Assembly: GCA_959600065.1 (NCBI GenBank)
Contig: CAUGKZ010000021.1
Location: forward strand, 1-11,361
DNA length: 11,361 bases
Origin: an uncultured Kroppenstedtia sp.
GTDB lineage: Bacteria > Bacillota > Bacilli > Thermoactinomycetales > DSM-45169
Reading direction: 5' to 3'
Each line of letters starts with the position of its first letter. Position 1 is the first letter of the stretch. Position numbers and translations under genes: made by a program. The notes under the pieces are model-generated. The model saw only the letters and a program-made list of their open reading frames with translations, was not told the origin of the DNA and did no database searches. Shown piece after piece: positions 1 through 5,980 of the stretch.

Positions 1-28
1 TAGAAACCAAAAGCAGGGGGAGAGGGCC

Positions 29-706
29 ATGTGCGGACGGTTTACCTTAACGGTGGGACTGGGTGAAATCAAAGAGCATTTTCAAGTGGAAGAGATTACG
101 TCGCGGGACTCGGTCCCTCGCTACAATATCGCACCGACACAGTCGGTGCCGATTGTGGTTTACCGGGAAAACACTCGGAGACTGGTGTCGATGCGCTGGG
201 GATTGATCCCGTATTGGGCTAAGGATGTTTCCATCGGAAGCCGCCTGATCAATGCTCGCAGCGAAAGTTTGTCGGAAAAGCCAGCTTTTCGCCACTCCTT
301 CCGTCGCAAACGCTGTCTGGTGCCAGCGGATAGTTTCTACGAGTGGAAAAAAGACACATCCGGTAAAAAACAGCCAATGCGAATTTTGTTTGCGCAGGGC
401 GACCTGTTTGCTTTTGCCGGACTCTGGGATCAGTGGACTGATCCCGAAGAGAGTTGCACCCTACATACATTCACCATCATCACTACCTCTGCCAATGACA
501 AGGTTCGTCCGATACACCCACGAATGCCTGTCATCCTGGACCGATCGGAGGAGGACCTGTGGCTGGACCCCAGGATTCAGGATCCCGACGGGCTGAAGTC
601 TCTGTTGGATCCCTGTGATCCGGCCCCCATGCGGACCTATCCCGTCTCCCCCATCGTCAACTCTCCCAAAATTGACCAACCTGAATGTATCCTTCCGATG
701 GAGTAG
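29..706 (+). CDS. SRAP-family abasic-site-processing protein (YedK/HMCES type)
   Basis: The 225-residue product belongs to the SOS response-associated peptidase (SRAP) family, whose members form a covalent thiazolidine crosslink to abasic sites in single-stranded DNA and protect them during replication. The start MCGRF puts the catalytic cysteine at position 2, exposed once Met1 is removed. The other family residues are visible: Asn75 in NARSES, Glu105 in FYEW and His163 in HPRMPV; these match the Cys2/Asn/Glu/His set known from E. coli YedK. Length is typical. A purine-rich ribosome binding site (AGGGGGAGAGGG) ends close to the ATG, and the family's absolute need for Cys2 fixes the start. 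It stands alone, with no SOS box recognisable in the 28 bases available upstream and no clear terminator after it. Function is established for the family and inferred here. Confidence 0.95.
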   Translation: MCGRFTLTVGLGEIKEHFQVEEITSRDSVPRYNIAPTQSVPIVVYRENTRRLVSMRWGLIPYWAKDVSIGSRLINARSESLSEKPAFRHSFRRKRCLVPADSFYEWKKDTSGKKQPMRILFAQGDLFAFAGLWDQWTDPEESCTLHTFTIITTSANDKVRPIHPRMPVILDRSEEDLWLDPRIQDPDGLKSLLDPCDPAPMRTYPVSPIVNSPKIDQPECILPME

Positions 707-1162
707 GAAAGGGTAGTGTTTGTAGATGATCTTTAGTTGCATAGGACTTTCTTTCATCCCCCTTTTCGGGTGAATCCACACACCAGATACCAGGGCTATT
801 GATGAACCATCAAGTGGATGATGGGAACAAAACCAGGGCTGTTGATTAACCAGAAAATGGGCAGCGGAAGGGAGTCGTGTGCTGCCATAGCGAGACCTGG
901 GAGCGGAAGCGACCCTGGCGAGACTTGTGCCTATGGGTGCAAAGGCTCTTCACCGTTCACCATCCTCCTTATTTCTTATCTAAAATAGGGCTAACCCACA
1001 CGCTTGAGCAGATCCATTTTGTTTTTAACTCATTAAAAAATTTTTTCTATAAAGATGAGATCATCGATATTCATTTTTGAACAAGAAGTGACGATTTTTC
1101 TGCAAATTAGTTTCATTTATCGCTGAAAATCGTTCCCAGGTTATATTGAATTTAACATAGTA
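707..1162. other. Non-coding region with repeats and an AT-rich half
   Basis: This is the longest gene-free stretch on the left. Bases 789-853 hold a repeat pair described separately. Bases 861-936 are GC-rich with short repeated modules: AGCGGAAG at 863 and 902, and GCGAGAC at 890 and 918. From about 1020 on the DNA turns strongly AT-rich. An 8-base inverted repeat, ACGATTTT at 1091-1098 and AAAATCGT at 1126-1133, lies just upstream of the ykuU promoter. A 67-codon open frame at 877-1080 runs across the repeat modules, but it has no ribosome binding site or recognisable domain, so I do not call it a gene. Confidence 0.6.
789..853 (+). repeat. Intergenic repeat, copy A (one unit plus a partial second unit)
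   Basis: A 22-base module (789-810) recurs at 832-853 with 18 of 22 bases identical, giving a period of 43 bases. The 21 bases between them (811-831) include AAGTGGATGATGGG. The segment 791-833 also matches the reverse complement of 3969-4011 at 37 of 43 positions without gaps. Two such copies in 4 kb of intergenic DNA suggest a dispersed repeat family; its nature is unknown. Confidence 0.75.
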
Positions 1163-1193
1163 TTGACTTCTATAATATAAATGTTATTGTATA
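1163..1193 (+). promoter_or_regulatory. Probable ykuU promoter with overlapping dyad operator
   Basis: A -35-like TTGACT (1163-1168) is followed after 16 bases by TATTGT (1185-1190). A perfect TATAAT at 1171-1176 with a poorer -35 (TTGAAT, 1146-1151, spacer 19) is an alternative. Bases 1171-1193 form a dyad whose arms are TATAnnATAA and TTATnnTATA, separated by ATG. Its place over the spacer and -10 is where a repressor would bind. The half-site TATAAT resembles part of a PerR box, but the 7-1-7 PerR consensus is not met, so the regulator is unknown. Confidence 0.55.
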
Positions 1194-1290
1194 CATGGAA
1201 CCCAGGCAATGGACGGTTTAGCGGATCGATTGCATGGGTAGATTGTTAACATGAGTCATGAGTATCAAAGAATGAAGGAGGAACTATGCT

Positions 1291-1830
1291 ATGCCTCAAC
1301 GTTTGGTAGGATTGCCTGCGCCGGACTTTGAAATGAACAGCACAAAGAATCTCGAAACCTTGGAAGAAAAAGTGAAGCTCTCTGATTACGAAGGGGAGTG
1401 GCTGGTGTTGTTCTTCTATCCCAAGGACTTCACCTTTGTCTGCCCGACTGAGATTACCGCTCTCTCCGACCGTTATGAGGAATTCCGGGATGAAGGATGC
1501 GAGATCGTCGGTGTCAGCACAGACACGGAGTTCGTACACCGTGCTTGGATCAACACTTCCCGGGATGACAACGGTCTGGGTGAGGTTAAATACCCTCTCG
1601 GTGCCGATCCGACCCACCGCGTGAGCCGTGCCTACGGAGTGTTGAACGAAGAAGAGGGCGTCGCTCAACGGGGGCTGTTCATCATCGACCCCGACGGGAT
1701 TGTCCGTTACCAAGTCGTGACCGATGACAACGTAGGTCGCAGTGTGGATGAAACTCTTCGGGTACTGAAGGCTTTGCAAAGCGGGGGCCTCTGCCCATCC
1801 GACTGGAAACCAGGTGAAAAAACTCTCTGA
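1291..1830 (+). CDS. ykuU: Typical 2-Cys peroxiredoxin, YkuU-like
   Basis: This 179-residue AhpC/Prx1-type peroxiredoxin reduces hydrogen peroxide and organic hydroperoxides in the cytoplasm. The peroxidatic cysteine is Cys51 in DFTFVCPTE, preceded by the conserved YPKDFTF segment. The resolving cysteine is Cys168 in GGLCPSDW near the C-terminus. There is no C-terminal YF tail and only GLG where sensitive eukaryotic enzymes have GGLG, so it should resist overoxidation. The ribosome binding site GAAGGAGG (1274-1281) sits 9 bases before the ATG at 1291; the ATG at 1286 is out of frame and too close. Size and the following ykuV gene match the B. subtilis ykuU-ykuV pair better than AhpC, which is paired with AhpF. 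A thioredoxin-like protein, plausibly YkuV, would regenerate it; that partnership is inference. Confidence 0.93.
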   Translation: MPQRLVGLPAPDFEMNSTKNLETLEEKVKLSDYEGEWLVLFFYPKDFTFVCPTEITALSDRYEEFRDEGCEIVGVSTDTEFVHRAWINTSRDDNGLGEVKYPLGADPTHRVSRAYGVLNEEEGVAQRGLFIIDPDGIVRYQVVTDDNVGRSVDETLRVLKALQSGGLCPSDWKPGEKTL

Positions 1831-1841
1831 GGGGGATCCCA

Positions 1842-1870
1842 GGACCTAACGCCTCCGTTAGGTCCTTTTT
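1842..1870 (+). terminator. Rho-independent terminator between ykuU and ykuV
   Basis: A perfect 10-base stem (GGACCTAACG / CGTTAGGTCC) with a 4-base loop is followed by TTTTT. It starts 11 bases after the ykuU stop. Because only about 50 bases separate it from ykuV and no good second promoter is visible there, it may act as a partial terminator that lowers ykuV-gcvH expression relative to ykuU. Confidence 0.9.
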
Positions 1871-1922
1871 CACCAAATATAAACCGAAACGGCTAGGGAC
1901 GATGAAGTAGGAGGTATGAGAC

Positions 1923-2378
1923 ATGGCGTTACGATTGCGCACAGAAATGCCGGAATTGAAGGGTGTCACCGAATGGGTGAACGGAGAGGTGACCAAGGAG
2001 GAGCTGCTGGGAAAGCCGGTCCTGATTCACTTCTGGTCCATCAGTTGCGGCATCTGTAAAAAAAGCATGCCGGATGTCCTAAAAATTCGGGACGGTTACA
2101 AGGATGCGGGCCTGCAGGTGGTGGGGATCCACATGCCCCGTTCCGAAAAAGATACCGATAAAGAAGCGGTCAAAGAAGCGATTGAAAAATATGAGATGAC
2201 CCATCCCCAAGCCATCGATAACCAGCACAGTGTCGTAGATGCTTTTGAAAACGAATTTGTGCCTGCCTTCTACCTGTTTGATGCAGAAGGGCAGCTACGT
2301 CATCGCTCTGCCGGTGAAAAAGCCATGAAAATGTTGGAGCGTCCGCTGGAGCGTCTCCTGGGAAACCAAGAGCAATAG
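1923..2378 (+). CDS. ykuV: Cytoplasmic thiol-disulfide oxidoreductase, YkuV-like
   Basis: The 151-residue protein has a single thioredoxin fold of the TlpA/ResA class. The redox motif is Cys42-Gly-Ile-Cys45 in HFWSISCGICKKSMP, followed by VVGIHMPRSE, and the cis-proline appears in NEFVPAFYLFD. It lacks a signal peptide or membrane anchor, unlike ResA and TlpA, so it should act in the cytoplasm. Several segments (MPEL, NGEVT, HFWSISC, HMPRSE, DAFENE, KMLE) agree with what I recall of B. subtilis YkuV, which carries a different CxxC pair of inner residues. TAGGAGGT (1908-1915) lies 7 bases before the ATG. The likely role is dithiol reduction of protein targets, possibly the upstream peroxiredoxin. 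The gene lies behind the ykuU terminator and 12 bases ahead of gcvH, whose ribosome binding site overlaps its stop codon. Confidence 0.92.
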   Translation: MALRLRTEMPELKGVTEWVNGEVTKEELLGKPVLIHFWSISCGICKKSMPDVLKIRDGYKDAGLQVVGIHMPRSEKDTDKEAVKEAIEKYEMTHPQAIDNQHSVVDAFENEFVPAFYLFDAEGQLRHRSAGEKAMKMLERPLERLLGNQEQ

Positions 2379-2390
2379 GAGGGGATTGGG

Positions 2391-2774
2391 ATGAATCTGC
2401 CCAAAGAACTGAAGTACAGTGAAGAGCACGAGTGGGTCAAACAAGAAGGGGATCAGCGGGTACGCATCGGGATCACCGATTTTGCCCAAGACGAATTGGG
2501 TGATATCGTCTTCGTCGAACTGCCGGAAGTAGGCGATGAAGTAGAATTTAACTCCCCATTTGGCAGTGTCGAATCGGTTAAAACGGTTTCGGAACTGTAT
2601 TCCCCGGTCTCGGGAAAAGTGGTGGAAATCAACAGCGACCTGGATGATTCTCCGGAAAAGGTGAATGAATCCCCCTACGCGGAGGGATGGATGGTTGTCG
2701 TGGAAGTCAGTGACGCTTCCGACCTGGACAAGTTGATGGATGCCGACAAATATGAAGCGATGGTTGCTGAATGA
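2391..2774 (+). CDS. gcvH: Glycine cleavage system H protein
   Basis: The 127-residue protein is the lipoyl carrier that shuttles the aminomethyl group between the P, T and L proteins of glycine cleavage; in Bacillota it is also the lipoate relay from which LipL amidotransfers octanoyl or lipoyl groups to E2 subunits. The lipoylated lysine is Lys64 in [17 protein letters not shown]. The N-terminal YSEEHEWV and the [10 protein letters not shown] segment are family hallmarks, and length is typical. AGGAGGGG (2377-2384) overlaps the ykuV stop and lies 6 bases from the ATG, indicating a ykuV-gcvH transcript. No gcvT or gcvP is nearby, and there is no room for a glycine riboswitch directly upstream, so expression should follow the redox genes. 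A terminator follows at once. Confidence 0.96.
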   Translation: MNLPKELKYSEEHEWVKQEGDQRVRIGITDFAQDELGDIVFVELPEVGDEVEFNSPFGSVESVKTVSELYSPVSGKVVEINSDLDDSPEKVNESPYAEGWMVVVEVSDASDLDKLMDADKYEAMVAE

Positions 2775-2782
2775 AGAGAGCT

Positions 2783-2808
2783 CCCGGTGCCTTGAGGTGC
2801 CGGGTTTT
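2783..2808 (+). terminator. Rho-independent terminator after gcvH
   Basis: A 9-base stem (CCCGGTGCC / GGTGCCGGG, with two adjacent G-U pairs) and a TTGA loop is followed by TTTTCTGTTT. It begins 9 bases after the gcvH stop and closes the ykuV-gcvH unit. Confidence 0.85.
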
Positions 2809-2834
2809 CTGTTTGATCCACTCAGAGGGCGGGT

Positions 2835-2868
2835 TTTCAATCCCTCGGCTAATAGGGTACAATACCCT
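2835..2868 (+). promoter_or_regulatory. Probable promoter of the reductase gene, with a dyad over the -10
   Basis: TACAAT (2858-2863) is a good -10; TTTCAA (2835-2840) 17 bases upstream is a weak -35. The -10 lies inside a perfect dyad, AGGGTA-CAA-TACCCT (2854-2868). A protein bound there would block RNA polymerase. A weak -35 combined with a dyad on the -10 suggests control, but no regulator can be named. Confidence 0.45.
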
Positions 2869-2936
2869 TATCTGTTGTGTGAACTATTTGAATCAAAGGA
2901 ATCCGATCAGCCGAGGAGATCTGGGAGGTGCTGAAG

Positions 2937-3854
2937 TTGCGTTTTCTGGTGGTTGGAGCGGGTGCTGTCGGCGGCTACTTTGGCGGTCGACTGATGGAGA
3001 GTGGTCAGGATGTCACATTTTTGGTACGTCCTCGCCGCCAGGAAGAATTGGCGAGCAGGGGTCTGGTGATTCACAGTACTCAAGGAGATTTCCATTCCCC
3101 TGTTCAAACCCTGACTCCAGGTCAGCCAGGCGGCCCTTTTGATGTGGTACTGTTGGCTGTGAAAGCTTATCACCTGGAACAGACTATCCAAGATCTGCTT
3201 CCCTATGTGGGAAAGGATACGGTGATTCTACCTCTGTTAAACGGAATGGTTCACTTGGATCGACTGCAGGAGGTTTTCTCCCCTGGACAAGTATTGGGTG
3301 GGCTTTGCTTGATTGAAGCCACCTTGAATGATGCAGGCGAGGTGAAACACTTCGGCGAGCGGCATCATCTCTTTTTCGGGGAGCGGGATGGTTCGGAATC
3401 GGAGCGGGTCAGGCGATTGGAACAGGCGATGGAAAAAGCGCGCTTTGAAGGGATTCGTAGTGGCGAGATCCTGCGTCGCATGTGGGAAAAGTATTTGTTT
3501 CTCGCCACTTTCAGCGGGGTGACATGCTTGATGAACAGTGCCATCGGTCCGATCATGGAGACCGGGAAGGGATCCGCCCTCACACGGAGACTCCTCGATG
3601 AGATCGCCTCTGCCGCTCGCCGGCGGGAACCCACTCTGGATGAGGACTTGGTGGAAAAAGTGTATGACATGATTCGATTCCTGGAACCCTCGATGAAATC
3701 CTCCATGCTACGGGATATGGAAAAAGGCGCTTCCGTAGAAGGGGATCATTTGCAAGGGGTGCTTCTCCAGATGGCGGGAGAAGAGGCGGACCTTCCTTTA
3801 TTGAGTACAGTGTACACCCGTTTGCAAATCTATGAGGCCAGGCGTGTTGAGTAG
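2937..3854 (+). CDS. Ketopantoate reductase family protein (PanE/ApbA)
   Basis: The 305-residue protein is an NADPH-dependent 2-oxoacid reductase of the family that makes pantoate from ketopantoate for coenzyme A. It opens with the Rossmann motif GAGAVGG (residues 7-13). Family residues are Lys76 in LAVKAY, Asn102 in LLNGM, the catalytic lysine Lys185 in WEKYLFLATFSGVTCLMNS, and the C-terminal SSMLRDMEKGASVEGDHLQG helix. The frame is open from a GTG at 2928, but that codon overlaps the only ribosome binding site (GGGAGG, 2923-2928). The TTG at 2937, 8 bases downstream of it, gives the usual family start MRFLVVGAG and is preferred. It has its own promoter and no pantothenate genes beside it. 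Many bacteria carry PanE paralogues acting on other oxoacids, so the substrate is uncertain. Confidence 0.88.
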   Translation: MRFLVVGAGAVGGYFGGRLMESGQDVTFLVRPRRQEELASRGLVIHSTQGDFHSPVQTLTPGQPGGPFDVVLLAVKAYHLEQTIQDLLPYVGKDTVILPLLNGMVHLDRLQEVFSPGQVLGGLCLIEATLNDAGEVKHFGERHHLFFGERDGSESERVRRLEQAMEKARFEGIRSGEILRRMWEKYLFLATFSGVTCLMNSAIGPIMETGKGSALTRRLLDEIASAARRREPTLDEDLVEKVYDMIRFLEPSMKSSMLRDMEKGASVEGDHLQGVLLQMAGEEADLPLLSTVYTRLQIYEARRVE

Positions 3855-3882
3855 CCATATTTTAGGTAGGAACTAAGGTCGG

Positions 3883-3903
3883 AAGAGCTTTTGCGCTCTT
3901 TGT
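3883..3903 (+). terminator. Possible terminator after the reductase gene
   Basis: A 6-base stem AAGAGC / GCTCTT with a TTTTGC loop lies 28 bases past the stop codon, followed by a short T-rich tail (TTTGT). It is weak; the strong hairpin at 4049-4084 may also stop plus-strand transcripts. Confidence 0.45.
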
Positions 3904-3968
3904 AAGAGATCGTAGACGTCCCACCATCCCGTCCCCTCAAACAATATTTTACGGGGAAGAGGGAGGTC

Positions 3969-4011
3969 GTTTTGTTCCCATCATCCACTTTAGGATTAAT
4001 TAACAGCCCTG
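3969..4011 (-). repeat. Intergenic repeat, copy B (inverted relative to copy A)
   Basis: The reverse complement of this segment matches 791-833 at 37 of 43 positions without gaps; the last 22 aligned positions are identical. It lies between the convergent ketopantoate reductase-family and flavodoxin-fold genes, outside any coding frame. Copies A and B lie about 3.1 kb apart in opposite orientation and flank ykuU, ykuV, gcvH and the reductase gene. Confidence 0.75.
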
Positions 4012-4048
4012 ATATGTAGCTTATCGCCAGTGACCCTCCTGAATTGAC

Positions 4049-4084
4049 AAAGAGGGCGCCACAGGTACCTGTGGTGCCCTCTTT
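4049..4084. terminator. Strong, probably bidirectional terminator between convergent genes
   Basis: A nearly perfect 36-base palindrome has arms AAAGAGGGC-x-CCACAG and CTGTGG-x-GCCCTCTTT, where x is a single G-T wobble, around a GTAC centre. The A-run on one side and T-run on the other supply U-tracts in both directions. It lies 15 bases beyond the stop of the minus-strand oxidoreductase and between convergent genes. Confidence 0.85.
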
Positions 4085-4099
4085 CCCACGGAGCAGATT

Positions 4100-4639
4100 T
4101 TAAAACTGCATGCGAAGCTGATGGTTGAGCTGTTCCGCTTTGGACAAAGCGTTCAGATCTCGCAGGACATCTCCGGGATTGTTTCCATTGCCGATGATAT
4201 AGTGGGTAAATTCGATGCCCATAAACTCGAAGATCCAGTAAAATTGCTGGATGAGAGGGAAGCCTTTGATCTGGGGATCATCCCCTCCGGTCATTACGAC
4301 AATCACTTCTTTTTCACTCATGCGGTCTTTAAAGGTCATATCACTATAATACGTAGACCAGCGGTCGATGAAATTTTTCAGAATTCCAGGCATACCGTAC
4401 CAATAGATGGGTGTTGCTAAGAGGAAAATATCGTGATTCAGCATCGTCCGAATTAACTTGGCATGATCGTCGTGGACGGGTTTGAATCCTTCAGGGGCGT
4501 GGCGAAAATCCTGGATCGGTTCAATATGTTGATCCATCAGGTGAATTTTGGTGCAGTTCAAACCTTCCACCACGATATCTGCCAACAATTCAGAGTTTCC
4601 CTGCCTGCGAGTGCTACAGTATAAAGCCAGAATGCTCAT
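4100..4639 (-). CDS. Flavodoxin-fold NAD(P)H-dependent oxidoreductase (FMN reductase-like)
   Basis: The 179-residue protein belongs to the flavodoxin-like NAD(P)H-dependent FMN oxidoreductases, cytoplasmic enzymes that reduce quinones, azo or nitro compounds or free flavin. The FMN phosphate loop is STRRQGNSE (residues 9-17) after a first strand ILALYC, and the second flavin contact is ATPIYWYGMPGILKNFIDRW (75-94), the family signature. The frame extends upstream to a GTG at 4690, but that codon lies about where the predicted promoter would start transcription, and the family fold begins at MSILALYC, so the ATG at 4639 is chosen. Its ribosome binding site is poor (AAAGG about 14 bases upstream). 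It is monocistronic, with a strong terminator after it. The physiological substrate cannot be told from sequence. Confidence 0.85.
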   Translation of the reverse strand: MSILALYCSTRRQGNSELLADIVVEGLNCTKIHLMDQHIEPIQDFRHAPEGFKPVHDDHAKLIRTMLNHDIFLLATPIYWYGMPGILKNFIDRWSTYYSDMTFKDRMSEKEVIVVMTGGDDPQIKGFPLIQQFYWIFEFMGIEFTHYIIGNGNNPGDVLRDLNALSKAEQLNHQLRMQF

Positions 4640-4697
4640 GGATTCCCAACCAACCTTTCTCTCAAACTCGCTTTTGTCCGGGAAAACCACTCCTCAT

Positions 4698-4726
4698 ATC
4701 ATAGCTGAAGTAAGATCGATTGGCGA
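4698..4726 (-). promoter_or_regulatory. Probable promoter of the flavodoxin-fold oxidoreductase
   Basis: On the minus strand TCGCCA (4726-4721) and TATGAT (4703-4698) are separated by 17 bases; they match the sigma-A hexamers at 4 and 5 of 6 positions. Transcription would start near 4691, which argues against the upstream GTG at 4690 as translation start. Confidence 0.5.
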
Positions 4727-4871
4727 GAGGATAGATGGAATTTCCATTTTGGGGCTCTATTGAAATCTGTGGCACGACTCGTAGCTGACGAGTGCAAAAT
4801 CCCATCCTGACCCGATCTCCCATGGGGTACGGCGAATCAACCTATCTGATACTGAATCCATTCATGGAAAG

Positions 4872-4900
4872 AAAAAAACTCGATGCTTGCTCAGAGGAGC
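4872..4900 (-). terminator. Possible terminator after udk
   Basis: Directly after the udk stop the minus strand has a short GCTC-CTCT-GAGC hairpin (4900-4889) and, 10 bases on, seven T residues (4878-4872). The stem is short and not adjacent to the T-run, so termination here is uncertain. Confidence 0.3.
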
Positions 4901-4902
4901 CT

Positions 4903-5523
4903 TCAGTTTTCCGCCAGGATGGTCTGGATTTGATTGATCAGCAGGCCGACCGCCACCTGGTTGTGGCCCCCTTCCGGGATAATCAGATCGGCGTAGCGTT
5001 TGCCGGGTTCGATAAATTGCAGGTGCATCGGACGGACGACAGTGAGATATTGCTGAATCACCGAATCCAATGTCCGGCCACGGTTCTTCACATCCCGTTC
5101 CAAGCGGCGCAGGATCCGCACATCGGCATCGGTGTCCACAAACACTTTGATATCCATCAGGTCACGGAGGCGTTCGTCCTCCAGAATCAAAATGCCCTCC
5201 AGAATGATCACATCTTTGGGCTCCACCGGGATTCTTCGCCCTGCTCGGGTGTGAAGGGTGTAATCGTAGACCGGTTTTTGGATGGGGGTTCGCTTTAACA
5301 GTTGTTGCAAATGAGAGAGGAGCAACTCGGTATCGAAGGCGAAGGGATGATCATAATTGGTATGAATTCGTTCTTCCATGGGTAGGTGTGACTGGTCTTT
5401 GTAATAGGCATCCTGTTCAATCAATGCGACAGAATCGGCAAACCGCTCGCAGATATTGCGAGCGACGGTGGTTTTGCCGGAACCGCTCCCGCCGGCAACC
5501 CCGATAATGATCGGTCTCTTCAT
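4903..5523 (-). CDS. udk: Uridine kinase
   Basis: The 206-residue kinase phosphorylates uridine and cytidine to UMP and CMP with ATP or GTP, the pyrimidine nucleoside salvage step. The Walker A loop is GGSGSGKT (residues 11-18). Family motifs follow: [56 protein letters not shown] and the [38 protein letters not shown] stretch that binds substrate. Length is typical. The frame runs on to an ATG at 5547, but AAAGGG lies 7 bases upstream of the ATG at 5523, which gives the usual [19 protein letters not shown] start. The gene stands alone between non-coding stretches; no clear sigma-A promoter was found upstream. Confidence 0.96.
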   Translation of the reverse strand: MKRPIIIGVAGGSGSGKTTVARNICERFADSVALIEQDAYYKDQSHLPMEERIHTNYDHPFAFDTELLLSHLQQLLKRTPIQKPVYDYTLHTRAGRRIPVEPKDVIILEGILILEDERLRDLMDIKVFVDTDADVRILRRLERDVKNRGRTLDSVIQQYLTVVRPMHLQFIEPGKRYADLIIPEGGHNQVAVGLLINQIQTILAEN

Positions 5524-5930
5524 AGATAATCCCTTTCTATAAAGCATAGTGATCGAGTGCGTTCTGAGACGGTCGGGGTGGGGGCTGATTCCGATCCCTA
5601 AATTGCTTCCGCCCTCCCTGAAAAGGATTCTTCACGATGCTTCTAAGGTTTGTCCGGCCATTTCCCTTCCGATGTCAAAAGAAGGAGCGGCTAGTGTGAC
5701 CGATGGAGATCCTGGGCCCCATCAGGTCCTCTCGCCAGGGTAGTTCTCCTTCTCAGTTTTGAATGCACTCAGGGGAACACAAATCTTAGGCTATCGGAGT
5801 CCCGGTCTGACTCCTCAGCTCGGGATGAATGCTCCCTCCCGAATCCGTCAGTCTGTGGAAATCACTTTGCTGATCATAGCAATTCCGGGAGTTTTTTTCA
5901 AGAAAGTTGGGAGCGTGGGCTGTCCATGGA
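5524..5930. other. Gene-free region between pckA and udk
   Basis: About 400 bases hold no convincing gene on either strand; the short open frames lack ribosome binding sites or family features. Visible structures are a perfect 6-base hairpin GGAGTC / GACTCC (5796-5801 and 5809-5814) and a CCTG...CAGG dyad at 5711-5726. An exact minus-strand TTGACA is present (rc of TGTCAA, about 5674-5679), but no acceptable -10 lies 16-18 bases downstream of it. The udk promoter must lie somewhere here unless pckA transcripts read through their terminator. Confidence 0.5.
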
Positions 5931-5962
5931 GAAAAAGAAAAATCCCCCTTGGCTGGGGGATT
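5931..5962 (-). terminator. Rho-independent terminator after pckA
   Basis: On the minus strand an 8-base perfect stem AATCCCCC / GGGGGATT with a 6-base loop runs into TTTCTTTTTC. It begins about 18 bases past the pckA stop. Confidence 0.9.
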
Positions 5963-5980
5963 CCACAATAAACGCTGGAA

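Noticed and set aside
789..853. CRISPR-like repeat-spacer-repeat (22-21-22 bases)
   Set aside because: The 'spacer' is itself conserved in the inverted copy at 3969-4011, there are only two imperfect repeats, and no cas genes are present.
877..1080. 67-codon open frame that could be a small gene
   Set aside because: It starts with GTG without a ribosome binding site, runs from a repeat-rich GC segment into AT-rich DNA, and has no recognisable domain.
1171..1193. Classical PerR or Fur box
   Set aside because: Only one half-site resembles the PerR motif; the spacing and the second half do not fit the 7-1-7 consensus, so it is reported only as an unassigned dyad.
1246..1779. Long open frame antisense to ykuU
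   Set aside because: It is a shadow of the well-supported peroxiredoxin gene; its predicted protein shows no family features.
2379..2390. Glycine riboswitch ahead of gcvH
   Set aside because: Only 12 bases separate ykuV and gcvH, and the region upstream of ykuV (1871-1922) is too short for the aptamer.
5549..5971. Two short plus-strand open frames between udk and pckA
   Set aside because: No ribosome binding sites, no family features, and one runs through the pckA terminator.
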